Of a stretch of 64,000 bases of DNA, positions 42,025-51,530 are shown piece by piece. The DNA is from JBBRHQ01 sp963720735 (GTDB taxonomy: Bacteria > Actinomycetota > Thermoleophilia > Solirubrobacterales > 70-9). How positions within the stretch are numbered: position 1 is the first letter of the stretch; the number at the start of each line of letters is the position of its first letter. A program made the translations under genes and the position numbers. The DNA is taken from positions 1-64,000 of the forward strand of contig CAVRGL010000008.1 in assembly GCA_963720735.1 (NCBI GenBank), given 5' to 3'. The notes beneath the pieces are model-generated. The model had not been told where the DNA came from and did no database searches. It saw nothing but the letters and a program-made list of their open reading frames with translations.

Positions 42025-43266
42025 TCACCACCTGACGTGGGACGGCTTGCGATACCCGATGCGTCCACGGCTGCGCCGGTGGCAGCGCCGGGAGATGCAG
42101 GTCCCGTTGGCGTTGAGCCTCACCCGCCTCGGCCGGCCCCAGATGTTGCGCGAGAACCTGCCGTCACGATGCGATGCTCCCATGGCGAAGCCGCCGTCGG
42201 GATCAATCGCGATGTTGCGGGCGACGACGTTGCCCTTTCCGGAGCTGCAGTGCCAGGCAAAGCTCGGGAAGCCGGGATAGGCGAGGCCGCCGTTCACCCA
42301 GGTGTTGCGCCGGATGATCAGGTTCGAGCGTGAGTTGCCACCGGTTCCCAGGCCACAGATGTCGGTGCGGCCCTGGTTGGTCGAGATCAGGTTGTTTTGA
42401 TAGAGCAGTGAGCCCTTCGACCCGCCGTGGATGTAGGTCGAGCCGGCGTTGTTGACCACCCGCCCGTTGAAGTAGCCCTGGTTGTGCAGCCAGTTGTTGG
42501 TGATCCGGGTGTGATTGCCGTTGCTGACGATCTGTATGAGGTCAGAGTGCTCGCTCGAGCCGGGGTTGGCCCCAACAGGGCCGATCTCGTTGCGGTCGAT
42601 CACCACGTTCCTCCCGTTGACTCCCTGGAATCCGTCCGCGGCGATGTCGTGGACTCTGTTGCGGACGAAGCGGAGACCGTTCAGCTGCCCATAGCAGCGG
42701 CAGCCATAGCCGGTGTTGCCGGAGTTATCGGCGAGGGTCCAGCCGATGTCGTTGTTTGCGATGCGGACATTGTCCGATCTGTCCGGCAGGAAGATCAGCT
42801 CGTCATAGACGCGATGGCGTCGGGTGCCGCCGATCCTGGACCTGGTGATCGCGGTGTGGTTTCCGTGGCGGATCGTCACGGATCGAAAACGAGCCGACCG
42901 GATCGTCAGGCCGCTGGTCGAGTCGATCTCCACCTGGCCCATCGAGCCTCCCTTGGTGGAGACGACGACGCCTCTGCGGTTGCCCATGTCGATGAAGCCA
43001 ACGTTGCCCACCCGAGCCGTCACGCACACGCTTCTGTGGTGCGATACGGCACGAGTCACCGCAGCTGCCGACCGGACGTGCTTCGAGCCGGCCTTGCACC
43101 GCCTCTTGTGGCGGCGGCCGCTCGATGCGGCTATTGCCCGGGGCGACGAGGACGCCTTCGGCCCGCCGGCGTGCCGCGGGGCGGCCTGGCTGGCCGCAAT
43201 GGTTGAGGCGGCCAGCAACAGCAGGACCATACCCACGATTGAGGGCAATCGCTCCTTGAAGCGCAT
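42025..43266 (-). CDS. secreted beta-helix protein, short basic paralog
   Basis: From ATG 43266 (MRFKERLPSIVGMVLLLLAA) the product is 413 residues with a signal peptide. The beta-helix domain (about 70-413) matches the C-terminal domains of the next two genes nearly throughout: WTLADNSGNTGYGCRCYG, DIAADGFQG, SSEHSDLIQIVSN and the ending GYRKPSHVRW. It has no Ig or calcium-binding modules. Many positions that are neutral or acidic in its paralogs are Arg, His or Lys here (for example GGTRRHRVYD against GGTPSNRTYD), giving a strongly basic protein suited to an anionic partner. Confidence 0.8.
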   Translation of the reverse strand: MRFKERLPSIVGMVLLLLAASTIAASQAAPRHAGGPKASSSPRAIAASSGRRHKRRCKAGSKHVRSAAAVTRAVSHHRSVCVTARVGNVGFIDMGNRRGVVVSTKGGSMGQVEIDSTSGLTIRSARFRSVTIRHGNHTAITRSRIGGTRRHRVYDELIFLPDRSDNVRIANNDIGWTLADNSGNTGYGCRCYGQLNGLRFVRNRVHDIAADGFQGVNGRNVVIDRNEIGPVGANPGSSEHSDLIQIVSNGNHTRITNNWLHNQGYFNGRVVNNAGSTYIHGGSKGSLLYQNNLISTNQGRTDICGLGTGGNSRSNLIIRRNTWVNGGLAYPGFPSFAWHCSSGKGNVVARNIAIDPDGGFAMGASHRDGRFSRNIWGRPRRVRLNANGTCISRRCHRRSRGRIGYRKPSHVRW

Positions 43267-43397
43267 CAGCGTGACCCGTTTCTCAAGTCGATCGCACCCC
43301 CGACACCAAAGCCCCGGTTTTCGCAAACTGTTTCGAGATCGCCCTCAGCCCCTGCGCGGCCGCAGAAGCCTATCGGGAAACCGCCTACCCAGCCCGC

Positions 43398-45794
43398 TCA
43401 CCAGTTGACGCCAGAGGGCTTGCGGTAGCCGATCGCCTCCGCGCCGCTGGGGTTGCAGTTGCTCGAGGTGCAGTTGCCCTGCGCGTCGAGCGTCACCAGC
43501 GAGGGCTTGCCCCAGAGGTTGTTGTTGTAGTCGACCCCCGAGAGCGATCCCGCCTGGCTGAAGCCGCCGTCGGGATCGACCGAGATGTTGCGCGCGATCG
43601 TGTTGCCCGAGCCGGAGTTGCAATACCACGAGAAGCCGGGGAAGCCGGTGAAGGTCAGCCCGAGATCGCTCCAGGTGTTGTTGCGGATCGTGAAGTTGGA
43701 GCGCGAGGTGCCGCCGGTCCCCAGCCCGCAGAAGTCGCTGCGCCCCTGGCTGTGGGTGAGCAGGTTGTTCTCGAACAGCAACGAGCCGGTGGAGCCGCCG
43801 TGGATGTAGATGTTCCCGGCGTTGCCGACGGACTGTCCGTTGAAGTAGCCCTGGTCGTGCAACCAGTTGTTGGTGATCCTCATCCCGGCGTCGTTGCTGA
43901 CGATCTGGATCGTGTCGGAATGCTCGTCAGAGCCGGGGTTGGCGCCCACCGGGCCGATCTCGTTGCGGTCGATCAGCACGTTCGTGCCATTCGATCCCTG
44001 GAACCCGTCCGCGGCGATGTCGTGGACCGTGTTGCCGATGAACTTCAGGTTGTTCGTCTCCCCATAGCAGCGGCAGCCATAGCCGGTGTTGCCGGAGTTA
44101 TCTGCGAGCGTCCAGCCGATGTCGTTGTTGGAGATGACGACATTGTCGGATCTGTCGGGCATGAAGATCAGCTGGTCATAGGTCCGGTTGCTCGGGGTGC
44201 CGCCGATCGTCGAGTCGGCGATCGTGGTCCGGTCGCCGCCGCGGATCGTCACCGAGCGGAACCGGGCCGATCGGATCGTCAGCCCGGTGGTCGAGTCGAT
44301 CTCCAGGTGACCCATCGATCCGCCGCTCGTGGAGACGACCACTCCGCTGCGATCGCCCAGATCGCTGAAGTCGACGTCGCCGACGTCGGCGGTGACGCAG
44401 ACGCTCTTGCCCGCCGAGACGGCGCTCCTCACCGCAGCGGCGCTGGTGGCGTTGGTCGCGCCCGAAGTGCAGGAGGTCGGCGGAGGCGGCGGTGGGGGAG
44501 GAGGCGTCGCCTCGACCGTCCAGCTGCGGGTCGCCGGGCTCCCGTCGACGTTCCCGGCGGCGTCGGTCGCCCGCACCGAGAAGGTGTGGTCGGCGACCGT
44601 GAGCCCCGAGTAGGACTGCGGCGAGCTACAGGCCGCCCAGGAGCCCGCGTCCAGCTTGCACTGGAAGGTTGAGCCCGCCTCGCTTGTCGAGAAGGAGAAG
44701 CTGGCGGCGCGTTGAGTCGTATCGCCCGAAGGGCCTGAGCCGATCGAGGTCTGCGGGGGCGTGGTGTCGCTAGGAGGCGGAGGCGGCGGTGTCGCCTCGA
44801 CCGTCCAGCTGCGGGTCGCCGGGCTCCCGTCGACGTTCCCGGCCGCGTCGGTCGCCCGCACCAGCAGGGTGTGATCGGCGACCGAGAGCCCCGAGTAGGA
44901 CTGCGGCGAGCTACAGGCCGTCCAAGAGCCGGAATCGAGCTTGCACTGGAAGCTCGAGCCGGCCTCGCTGGCCGAGAAGGCGAAGCTGGCGGCGCGTTGA
45001 GTCGTATCGCCCGAAGGGCCTGAGCCGATCGAGGTCTGCGGGGGCGTGGTGTCGCTAGGAGGCGGAGGCGGCGGTGTCGCCTCGACGGTCCAGTTGCGCA
45101 CGGCCGGGTTGGGATCGACGTTGCCGGCGGCGTCGGTCGCCCGCACCAGCAGGGTGTGATCGGCGACCGAGAGCCCCGAATAGAACTGCGGCGAGTCGCA
45201 GTCGGCCCAGGAGCCCGAGTCCAGCCTGCACTGGAAGCTCGAGCCGGCCTCGCTGGAGCTGAAGGTGAAGGTCGCGGATCGGCTTTCGGTGCTAGCCGGC
45301 GGTGCGGCGTCGATGGACGTATCAGGGGGAGTAATGTCGGCCGGCGGCGGGTCGGAAGGTCGGGTGGAGAGAGCCCTCCCGACGCACATCCGCCATACGA
45401 GTGGCGCCCACCAGCGGGAGTTGTGGCTGAGGAACCAGCGGTTGCAGAAGCGCAGCTTGATGACGAGCAACCGCAGCTTGGCCGAGTTTTCCGCACTCAC
45501 GCTCAATGCCGAGCGGCGAGTGGACACTGCGGCGCGGGAGCCGAGCTTGGTGGACACTGCGGCGCGGGAGCCGAGCTTGGTGGACACCGCGGCGCGGGAG
45601 CCGAGCTGGGTGAAGGCCTCTGGTTTCGTCGTCAGGCGGGAGAAGCCCGAGCCGGATGCCTGCGCGGACACGCCGATCAGGGCCGTCCCGAGAATCAGGG
45701 CGGTGAGCATTCGTGCCAGCCGTCTGCGGCGGCCGTGCATGGCGGCCCTGGCGGCATGGCGATCTCTCGTCTTCGAGCGTGCGCGGTCAGTCAT
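43398..45794 (-). CDS. secreted protein: three Ig-like modules plus beta-helix
   Basis: 798 residues. After a basic N-terminus and hydrophobic segment (about 29-46) come three 10-residue repeats (KLGSRAAVST, residues 63-92). A hydrophobic/aromatic stretch follows (RFCNRWFLSHNSRWWAPLVW), then three Ig-like modules at about 151-238, 248-333 and 343-428, each with two cysteines (SFQCKLDSGSW and ACSSPQSYSGL) and joined by Pro runs. The beta-helix domain (about 441-798) includes SDEHSDTIQIVSND and ends GYRKPSGVNW. Ig modules 2 and 3 are almost identical in DNA, indicating recent duplication. Likely an extracellular polysaccharide-acting or adhesive protein. Confidence 0.82.
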   Translation of the reverse strand: MTDRARSKTRDRHAARAAMHGRRRRLARMLTALILGTALIGVSAQASGSGFSRLTTKPEAFTQLGSRAAVSTKLGSRAAVSTKLGSRAAVSTRRSALSVSAENSAKLRLLVIKLRFCNRWFLSHNSRWWAPLVWRMCVGRALSTRPSDPPPADITPPDTSIDAAPPASTESRSATFTFSSSEAGSSFQCRLDSGSWADCDSPQFYSGLSVADHTLLVRATDAAGNVDPNPAVRNWTVEATPPPPPPSDTTPPQTSIGSGPSGDTTQRAASFAFSASEAGSSFQCKLDSGSWTACSSPQSYSGLSVADHTLLVRATDAAGNVDGSPATRSWTVEATPPPPPPSDTTPPQTSIGSGPSGDTTQRAASFSFSTSEAGSTFQCKLDAGSWAACSSPQSYSGLTVADHTFSVRATDAAGNVDGSPATRSWTVEATPPPPPPPPPTSCTSGATNATSAAAVRSAVSAGKSVCVTADVGDVDFSDLGDRSGVVVSTSGGSMGHLEIDSTTGLTIRSARFRSVTIRGGDRTTIADSTIGGTPSNRTYDQLIFMPDRSDNVVISNNDIGWTLADNSGNTGYGCRCYGETNNLKFIGNTVHDIAADGFQGSNGTNVLIDRNEIGPVGANPGSDEHSDTIQIVSNDAGMRITNNWLHDQGYFNGQSVGNAGNIYIHGGSTGSLLFENNLLTHSQGRSDFCGLGTGGTSRSNFTIRNNTWSDLGLTFTGFPGFSWYCNSGSGNTIARNISVDPDGGFSQAGSLSGVDYNNNLWGKPSLVTLDAQGNCTSSNCNPSGAEAIGYRKPSGVNW
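45520..45609 (-). repeat. three tandem 30 bp repeats
   Basis: A 30-base unit beginning GTGGACACTGCGGCGCGGGA occurs three times without gaps, the copies differing at two positions in the last unit. It encodes a 10-residue repeat near the mature N-terminus of the beta-helix protein. It is in frame, so copy number could vary without disrupting the gene. Confidence 0.85.
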
Positions 45795-46129
45795 TCTCTC
45801 TCCTACGCTTACGGGGTTAGCTGACGGGCTCGCGCTGAAAAGAGATGCGCTACGCGGCAGAAGCCGGCGATTCGCCCCAAAACTACGGGTCCCCCGATCT
45901 CCGGATTATGTAGCGGAGACTCAGCGGCTACGCGGCATCCTAACAGGGCCGCGGACGTTATGTAAACCATCACCAGGTCTCGCAGGACAGCCAGCCGCTT
46001 GGATCATTCGACCCACCGGACGGGCCCTTTGAGGCCTGCAACTACGGGTTCAGCCCTGCCCGTCGATCTCCTTCTTCAAACGCACGGTCGGGATCGGCGG
46101 TGCGAATTTCGGAGGTTTTTCAGCCCGCC
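45795..46129. promoter_or_regulatory. intergenic region upstream of the 798-residue beta-helix gene
   Basis: 335 bases, locally less GC-rich, between two same-strand beta-helix genes. It should contain the promoter of the gene starting at 45794. The string AACTACGGGT occurs twice (45891-45900 and 46041-46050), which could be a direct-repeat operator or chance. No RNA gene or coding region was identified. Confidence 0.4.
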
Positions 46130-48928
46130 TCACCAGTTGACGCCGGAGGGCTTGCGGTAGCCGATCGGCTCCGCACCGCTGGGGTTGCAGTTGGCCGAGG
46201 TGCAGTTGCCCTGGGGGTCCAGGGTCACAAGCGAGGGGTTGCCGAAAAGGTTGTTGCCGTAGTCCACCCCGGCCAGGTTCCCGATCAGCGCGAAGCCGCC
46301 GTCCGGGTCGACGGCGACGTTGTTGCGGATCACGTTGCCCGAGCCCGACGTGCATTGCCAGGAAAAGCCGGGGAAGCCGGTGAAGGTCCGGCCGAGGTCC
46401 GTCCATGTGTTGTTGCGCATCGTGAGGTTCGAGCGGGAGATGCCGCCGGTCCCCAGGCCGCAGATGTCGGTGCGTCCCTCGCTGTTGCTCAGGAGATTGT
46501 TCTGGAACAGCAGCGAGCCGGTGGAGCCGCCGTGGATGTAGATGTTGCCGGCGTTGCCCACCTTTTGGAGCGGGCCGTTCGGATCGGTGCCCGGTCGGAA
46601 GTAGCCCTGGTCATGCAGCCAGTTGTTGGTGACCTGCATTCCCGCGTTGTTGCTGACGATCTGGATGATGTCCGAGTGCTCCGATGAGCCGGGGTTCGCA
46701 CCTACCGGGCCGATGTTGTTGCGGTCGATCAGCTGATTGGTTCCGTTGAATCCCTGGAGGCCATCGGCCGCGATGTCATGCACCCGGTTGCCGACGAACT
46801 TGAAGTTGTTGAGCACGCCGTAACAGCGGCAGCCGTAGCCGGTGTTGCCGGAGTTATCGGCGAGGGTCCAGCCAATGTCGTTGTTGGAGATGACGACGTT
46901 GTCGGATCTGTCGGGCATGAAGATCAGCTGGTCATAGGTCCGGTTGCTCGGGGTGCCGCCGATCGTCGAGTCGGCGATCGTGGTCTGGTCGCCGCCGCGG
47001 ATCTCCACCGAGCGGAAGCGGGCCGAGCGGATCGTCAGGCCGCTGGTCGAGTTGATGTTCAGGTGGCCCATCGAGCCACCGCTGGTCGAGATCACGACCC
47101 CGCTGCGGTTGCCCATGTTGCTGAAGTCGACGTCGCCGACGTCGGCGGTGACGCAGGCGCTCTTGCCCGCCGAGACGGCGCTCCTCACCGCAGCGGCGGT
47201 GGTGGCGTTGGTCGCGCCCGTGGCGCAGGAGCTCGGCGGAGGCGGCGGAGGCGGAGGCGGCGGCGGCGCCTGGATCGTCCAGCTGCGGGTCGCCGGGCTC
47301 CCGTCGACGTTCCCGGCGGCGTCGGTCGCCCGCACCGAGAAGGTGTGATCCGCCACCGAGAGTCCCGAATAGGACTGCGGCGAGGCGCAGTTGGTCCAGG
47401 AACCCGAGTCGAGCTTGCACTGGAACGTAGAGCCCGCCTCGCTGGCTGAGAAGGCGAAGCTGGCGCTGGTCGCCTCGGTCGGGGAGGCGGGGGAGGAGTC
47501 GATCGACGTATCGGGCGGAGTCGTGTCCGGCGGAGGCGGGGGCGCTGCCTCGACCGTCCAGGTAGCGCTTGCAGGCGTATCGTCGACATTGCCGGCGGCG
47601 TCGGTCGCCCGCACCGAGAAGGTGTGGTCGGCGACCGTGAGCCCCGAGTAGGACTGCGGTGAGGCGCAGTCGGCCCAGGAGCCCGAGTCCAGCTGGCACT
47701 GGAAGCTCGAGCCGGACTCGCTGGAGCTGAAGGAGAAGCTGGCGCTGGTCGCTTCGGTCGGAGAGGCGGGGGAGGAGTCGATCGACGTATCGGGCGGAGT
47801 CGTGTCGGGTGGCGGTGGCGGTGGCGGGGGTGGAGGAGGCGTCGGGTCCGCGACCGTCCAGGCATAGGTCGCCGGGCTGGAATCGATATTGCCGGCGGCG
47901 TCGGTCGCCCGCACCGAGAAGCTGTGGTCGGCGACCGTGAGCCCCGAGTAGGACTGCGGTGAGGCGCAGTCGGCCCAGGAGCCCGAGTCCAGCTTGCACT
48001 GGAAGCTCGAGCCGGACTCGCTGGAGTTGAAGGTGAAGCTGGCGCCGGTCGCTTCGGTCGGAGAGGCGGGGGAGGAGTCGATCGAGGTATCGGGCGGAGT
48101 CGTGTCGGGCGGGGGGGCGACCTCGATGGAGCGCTTGTTCGCGCTGGTTCCGCCCGCCGGGCCCGTGACGGTCAGCCTGACGTACTTGGTGCCTGTCGAT
48201 TCGAACGTGAACTCGATCAGGCATCCGTCCCGCGTCTGCCAGACGATGCTGCCGTCGGCATTCTCGAACGACCAGGCGCAGGCCAGCGGCCCGCTGCCGG
48301 TCGAGGCGGTCCCATCGAGGGTGACCGGCACCCCGGCGAGGGCGCCGCTCGGTGCCGTCCAGACGGCCTTCGGGAGAATCACCGGCGGGGGCTTGGCGGG
48401 GACGCTCGACCGATCGCGGGGGTTCGAGCCGGCGATCACCTCGTCGCGGTCGCTGTAGCCGTCGCCGTCGGTATCGGCCTTCCGCGGGTTGGTCTTGGTG
48501 CTGTTGACCTCGATCCCGTCGCCGAGCCCGTCGCCGTCGGTGTCCGCGGTGAGCGGATCGGTCCTGGTCCGGTTGACCTCCGTCCCGTCACCGAGCCCGT
48601 CGCTGTCGGTATCGGCCTTGAGGGGATCGGTCCTGGTCCGGTTGACCTCGACTCCGTCGCCGAGCCCGTCGCCGTCGCTGTCGGCCTTGCGGGGATAGGT
48701 CTTGGTGCGCTCGCGCTCGGTCCAGTTGGTCAGGCCGTCGCCGTCGAGATCCTCCACCGCGCGGCCCTGGCCGACGTGCCCGGCTGCCTTGGTGAATCGG
48801 CCCCCCATCGCCTCGGCGCGCCGGTGGGTGGAGGCCGCGGCGACAGCCGGAGACCATCCGCCGATCAGGGCAAGGCCGCCGGTCAGGGCTAGCGCCACCA
48901 ATCGGGCCGGAGAAGCGATGCCCCGCAT
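46130..48928 (-). CDS. secreted protein: TSP3 repeats, PKD, three Ig-like modules, beta-helix
   Basis: 932 residues, the largest of the family. Signal peptide at 1-31. Residues 60-175 hold five thrombospondin type 3-like calcium loops (DLDGDGLTNW, DSDGDGLGDG, DTDSDGLGDG, DTDGDGLGDG, DTDGDGYSDR) with an EVNRTRTDPLKA spacer. A PKD-like domain spans about 186-270. Three Ig-like modules follow (about 275-365, 375-465, 470-560) of the same type as in the neighbouring gene. The beta-helix domain (about 575-932) contains SSEHSDIIQIVSNN and GYGCRCYG. Calcium-stabilised spacers suggest display at or beyond the cell wall. Confidence 0.83.
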   Translation of the reverse strand: MRGIASPARLVALALTGGLALIGGWSPAVAAASTHRRAEAMGGRFTKAAGHVGQGRAVEDLDGDGLTNWTERERTKTYPRKADSDGDGLGDGVEVNRTRTDPLKADTDSDGLGDGTEVNRTRTDPLTADTDGDGLGDGIEVNSTKTNPRKADTDGDGYSDRDEVIAGSNPRDRSSVPAKPPPVILPKAVWTAPSGALAGVPVTLDGTASTGSGPLACAWSFENADGSIVWQTRDGCLIEFTFESTGTKYVRLTVTGPAGGTSANKRSIEVAPPPDTTPPDTSIDSSPASPTEATGASFTFNSSESGSSFQCKLDSGSWADCASPQSYSGLTVADHSFSVRATDAAGNIDSSPATYAWTVADPTPPPPPPPPPPPDTTPPDTSIDSSPASPTEATSASFSFSSSESGSSFQCQLDSGSWADCASPQSYSGLTVADHTFSVRATDAAGNVDDTPASATWTVEAAPPPPPDTTPPDTSIDSSPASPTEATSASFAFSASEAGSTFQCKLDSGSWTNCASPQSYSGLSVADHTFSVRATDAAGNVDGSPATRSWTIQAPPPPPPPPPPPSSCATGATNATTAAAVRSAVSAGKSACVTADVGDVDFSNMGNRSGVVISTSGGSMGHLNINSTSGLTIRSARFRSVEIRGGDQTTIADSTIGGTPSNRTYDQLIFMPDRSDNVVISNNDIGWTLADNSGNTGYGCRCYGVLNNFKFVGNRVHDIAADGLQGFNGTNQLIDRNNIGPVGANPGSSEHSDIIQIVSNNAGMQVTNNWLHDQGYFRPGTDPNGPLQKVGNAGNIYIHGGSTGSLLFQNNLLSNSEGRTDICGLGTGGISRSNLTMRNNTWTDLGRTFTGFPGFSWQCTSGSGNVIRNNVAVDPDGGFALIGNLAGVDYGNNLFGNPSLVTLDPQGNCTSANCNPSGAEPIGYRKPSGVNW

Positions 48929-49077
48929 TTGGCCTTATCGGGGCGGAGCGCGCCGGTAAATAGGTTTCAGCGGGGGCCAGGTGGACAGATGTGCGACGAA
49001 GGCCCGCCGCCTGGGCGATGGCGCCCGTCTCCCAGCCCGTTCGCGTGCCGGAGCCCCGGTCCGGGGTCGAGCACTCG

Positions 49078-50367
49078 TCAGCCCAGCTCGGCTCTCACCT
49101 CGGAGCCTTGGTGGCCATTCGATGCGGCTCCCCCGGCGGCCCCCAGCAACCGGCGCATCGTCGCCAGGCGGCTCTCCCGCACCGGCCCCATGCCGAGGGC
49201 GCGCGAGTAGGCGGCGAGGAGCGAGCGCTCCTGGTGCTCCCAGGCGAGGAAGTCCTCCGCCCGGGCCCGGCCCGCTGCGCCCATCGCCGAGCGCCGCCGG
49301 GGGTCGTCGAGGAGCTCCGAGATCAATCGCGCGAAACCGGAGTAGTCCCCGGTGGGCGCGAACACGGCCGCCGCACCGGCGCCGACTCGCGATTCCGCGA
49401 GGTCATAGGAGACGATCGGGCGCGACATCGCCATGTATTCGGAGATCTTCACCATCGAAGAGAGGTCGTTGAGGGGATTCTTCGGGTCCGGCGCCAGACA
49501 GACGTCGGAGGTCGAGAGCACCCGGCAGATCGTGTCCTGCTCGACCCAACCGGTGAACTCGACGCTGTCGTCGAGGCCGAGCTCCAGGGTCAGGTCGCGC
49601 ATCTCGTCGATCACGTCTCCATCGCCCATGAACACGGCGTGCCAGTCGTCTCGCAACGTCCTCAGCGCGGCAAGCGCTCGCAGCGCTTGGTCGACGCCGT
49701 CCTGAGCGCCCATCACACCCACGTAACTGAGCAGGAATGGCTTGCCCCGGCGCAGCGACGCGTCCGGTTCCGCGGGCACAAATCGACTCAGGTCCGGTCC
49801 GGTCCGAACGACCGCCACATCCTCGGGATCCCGGCCTCCGCGCTCGATCGCGACGCGGCGGTACGAATCGTTGACCGACAGAACTACGTCGGCGGCGCGA
49901 AATGCGACCTGCTCTGCAGCGAGTGTGAGCCGGTGCAGCAGCCCCCCGCCGAATCGGCTCAGATAGAGCTCGGGGGTGAGATCGTGGTGATCGAAGATGA
50001 AGCGGGCGCCGCGACGGCGCAGGCCGAGCGCGGCGAGCAGCAGGAAGTCCGGCGGGCTGCAGGCGTGGACGATGTCGAACGGTCGCTCCCGCGACAGCTC
50101 AGCCGCGAGGCGGCGCATGCTGCGCAGGGCGCCCAGGTACTCGAGCGCGTAGTCGATCGGCCGCTCGGCGGCCCGCCGTGGCTCGTAGCGGTGAATGGCG
50201 ACGCCGTCGATCTGCTCGCGCCGGCCGAGGTCGCGCCCCTCTCCGGTCGGGCAGACCACCGTTACGTCGTACCCGGCTCGGGCAAGGGCTGTGGCCTGAT
50301 TCCAGACGTGCCGGTCGGACGGGACGGGCTCGTTCTGGAGCAGGATCAGGACACGCTTGCCGGCCAT
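49078..50367 (-). CDS. glycosyltransferase family 4
   Basis: A 429-residue GT-B enzyme. The N-terminal domain starts RVLILLQNEPVPSDRHVWNQ, with FDHHDLTPELYLSRFGG. The C-terminal nucleotide-sugar domain has LSYVGVMGAQDGVDQALRAL, FTGWVEQDTICRVLSTSDVC and the acidic motif region KISEYMAMSRPIVSYDLAE. It transfers a sugar to the lipid-linked repeat unit on the cytoplasmic face; donor and linkage are unknown. It overlaps the deacetylase gene by 22 bases, so the two are coupled. Confidence 0.87.
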   Translation of the reverse strand: MAGKRVLILLQNEPVPSDRHVWNQATALARAGYDVTVVCPTGEGRDLGRREQIDGVAIHRYEPRRAAERPIDYALEYLGALRSMRRLAAELSRERPFDIVHACSPPDFLLLAALGLRRRGARFIFDHHDLTPELYLSRFGGGLLHRLTLAAEQVAFRAADVVLSVNDSYRRVAIERGGRDPEDVAVVRTGPDLSRFVPAEPDASLRRGKPFLLSYVGVMGAQDGVDQALRALAALRTLRDDWHAVFMGDGDVIDEMRDLTLELGLDDSVEFTGWVEQDTICRVLSTSDVCLAPDPKNPLNDLSSMVKISEYMAMSRPIVSYDLAESRVGAGAAAVFAPTGDYSGFARLISELLDDPRRRSAMGAAGRARAEDFLAWEHQERSLLAAYSRALGMGPVRESRLATMRRLLGAAGGAASNGHQGSEVRAELG

Positions 50368-51470
50368 CTCAGATCCGCAGTCTCGGGTTCGAGGACGATC
50401 CCCTCGCCCGAACGTCGCGCCCAGGCGAGCGTGGCGCGCTCTGCACCCTCGCCTTCGATACGGGCGCCGGTCTCATCCTCGACGCATTCGAGTCCGGCGC
50501 GGGTGAGCCACCATTCGGCCACCTCACGAGGCAGGGCGTGCCATCCGTTCCTCTGGTTGGCCAGGTGCTCGAGGAACTCGTCGTACATCCGCAGGCGCTC
50601 CGGGCGGTCCAGATAGTCGGGATGGGTGATCAGGTTGATCAGCCCTTCGTTGGCGATGATCCAGTCGCTCTTGCGGGACCACATCTCGATCGTGTCCTGA
50701 CGCAGGATCTCCCACAGGGTGTGGTCCTGAACCAGGGTGATCGGTAGCTCGACCATCTTCTCGAGAAAGTAGGGAAGGATCGAGCAACATCCGCCGGGCT
50801 GGGGCTCGAACGGATCGGTGTCGGGAAACGAGCTGTCATAGAGGGAACCGAGCTCGGGCATCCAGTCGGGGTTGCGATGGGTGGCCGGGGAGCGGAAGCC
50901 GGCAGCGCCCCAATCGGCGAGATACCTGTGTATCGCCGGCAGCTCCGCCTCGAAATTGGCCCGGCTCTCGAACAGCTTGCAGTCGTGCTTGATGCCGTGA
51001 AGACCGACCTCACAACCGGCTGCGCGGATCTGCTCGAGCAGGGTCTCCGGGATCGGGTACCCCTCGGCGACGAGATTCCAGGAGGAGACGAAGCCGTGCC
51101 GTCGCTCTATTTCGAGAACCTCGGGGATGTTCGCGACTCCGGCAGGGCCCTCGACGTCGTGGGTGAGGATCACCGCGAAGCTCTTCCCCTCGGGCCAGCT
51201 TGCGATCACGGGCATCCGGGCGGTGTCCCGGTGCTCGAGCGCCGAGCGCAAGTCGAGCCGGGAGCGGTCGACGAGCAAGGGCTCGATCGGCCAGCGTGGG
51301 AACTCGACTCGCGCCTGGCGCCTCGCGTAGACGCGGCGCATGGCGATCTGCAGGCGACGTGGCAGGAGCGATTTGATCGCGTAGTAGGCGCTCAGGGCCC
51401 CTGACCGGGTGGCGTTGTCGCCCCGGTAGCGCTCTTCCAGGTAGTAGCGGTCGTCGTGGTCGGGAGTCAC
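50346..51470 (-). CDS. polysaccharide deacetylase-like protein (NodB fold)
   Basis: 374 residues. The NodB-type barrel begins near 98 with FAVILTHDVEGPAG, where His104-Asp105 replace the classic TFDD motif. It continues with GLHGIKHDCKLF (His158, His162), the HxxxH metal-binding motif. GFRSPATHRN is the motif-3-like arginine segment. There is no signal peptide, so it may act in the cytoplasm on lipid-linked or nucleotide sugars. Similar proteins occur in exopolysaccharide loci. The missing first Asp makes the exact reaction uncertain. Confidence 0.78.
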   Translation of the reverse strand: MTPDHDDRYYLEERYRGDNATRSGALSAYYAIKSLLPRRLQIAMRRVYARRQARVEFPRWPIEPLLVDRSRLDLRSALEHRDTARMPVIASWPEGKSFAVILTHDVEGPAGVANIPEVLEIERRHGFVSSWNLVAEGYPIPETLLEQIRAAGCEVGLHGIKHDCKLFESRANFEAELPAIHRYLADWGAAGFRSPATHRNPDWMPELGSLYDSSFPDTDPFEPQPGGCCSILPYFLEKMVELPITLVQDHTLWEILRQDTIEMWSRKSDWIIANEGLINLITHPDYLDRPERLRMYDEFLEHLANQRNGWHALPREVAEWWLTRAGLECVEDETGARIEGEGAERATLAWARRSGEGIVLEPETADLRWPASVS

Positions 51471-51530
51471 CGTCGAATCAAACGTCCAGCACCGATCCGA
51501 GCTTCCGTCAGAGCCGGCCGATCGCCGGGC

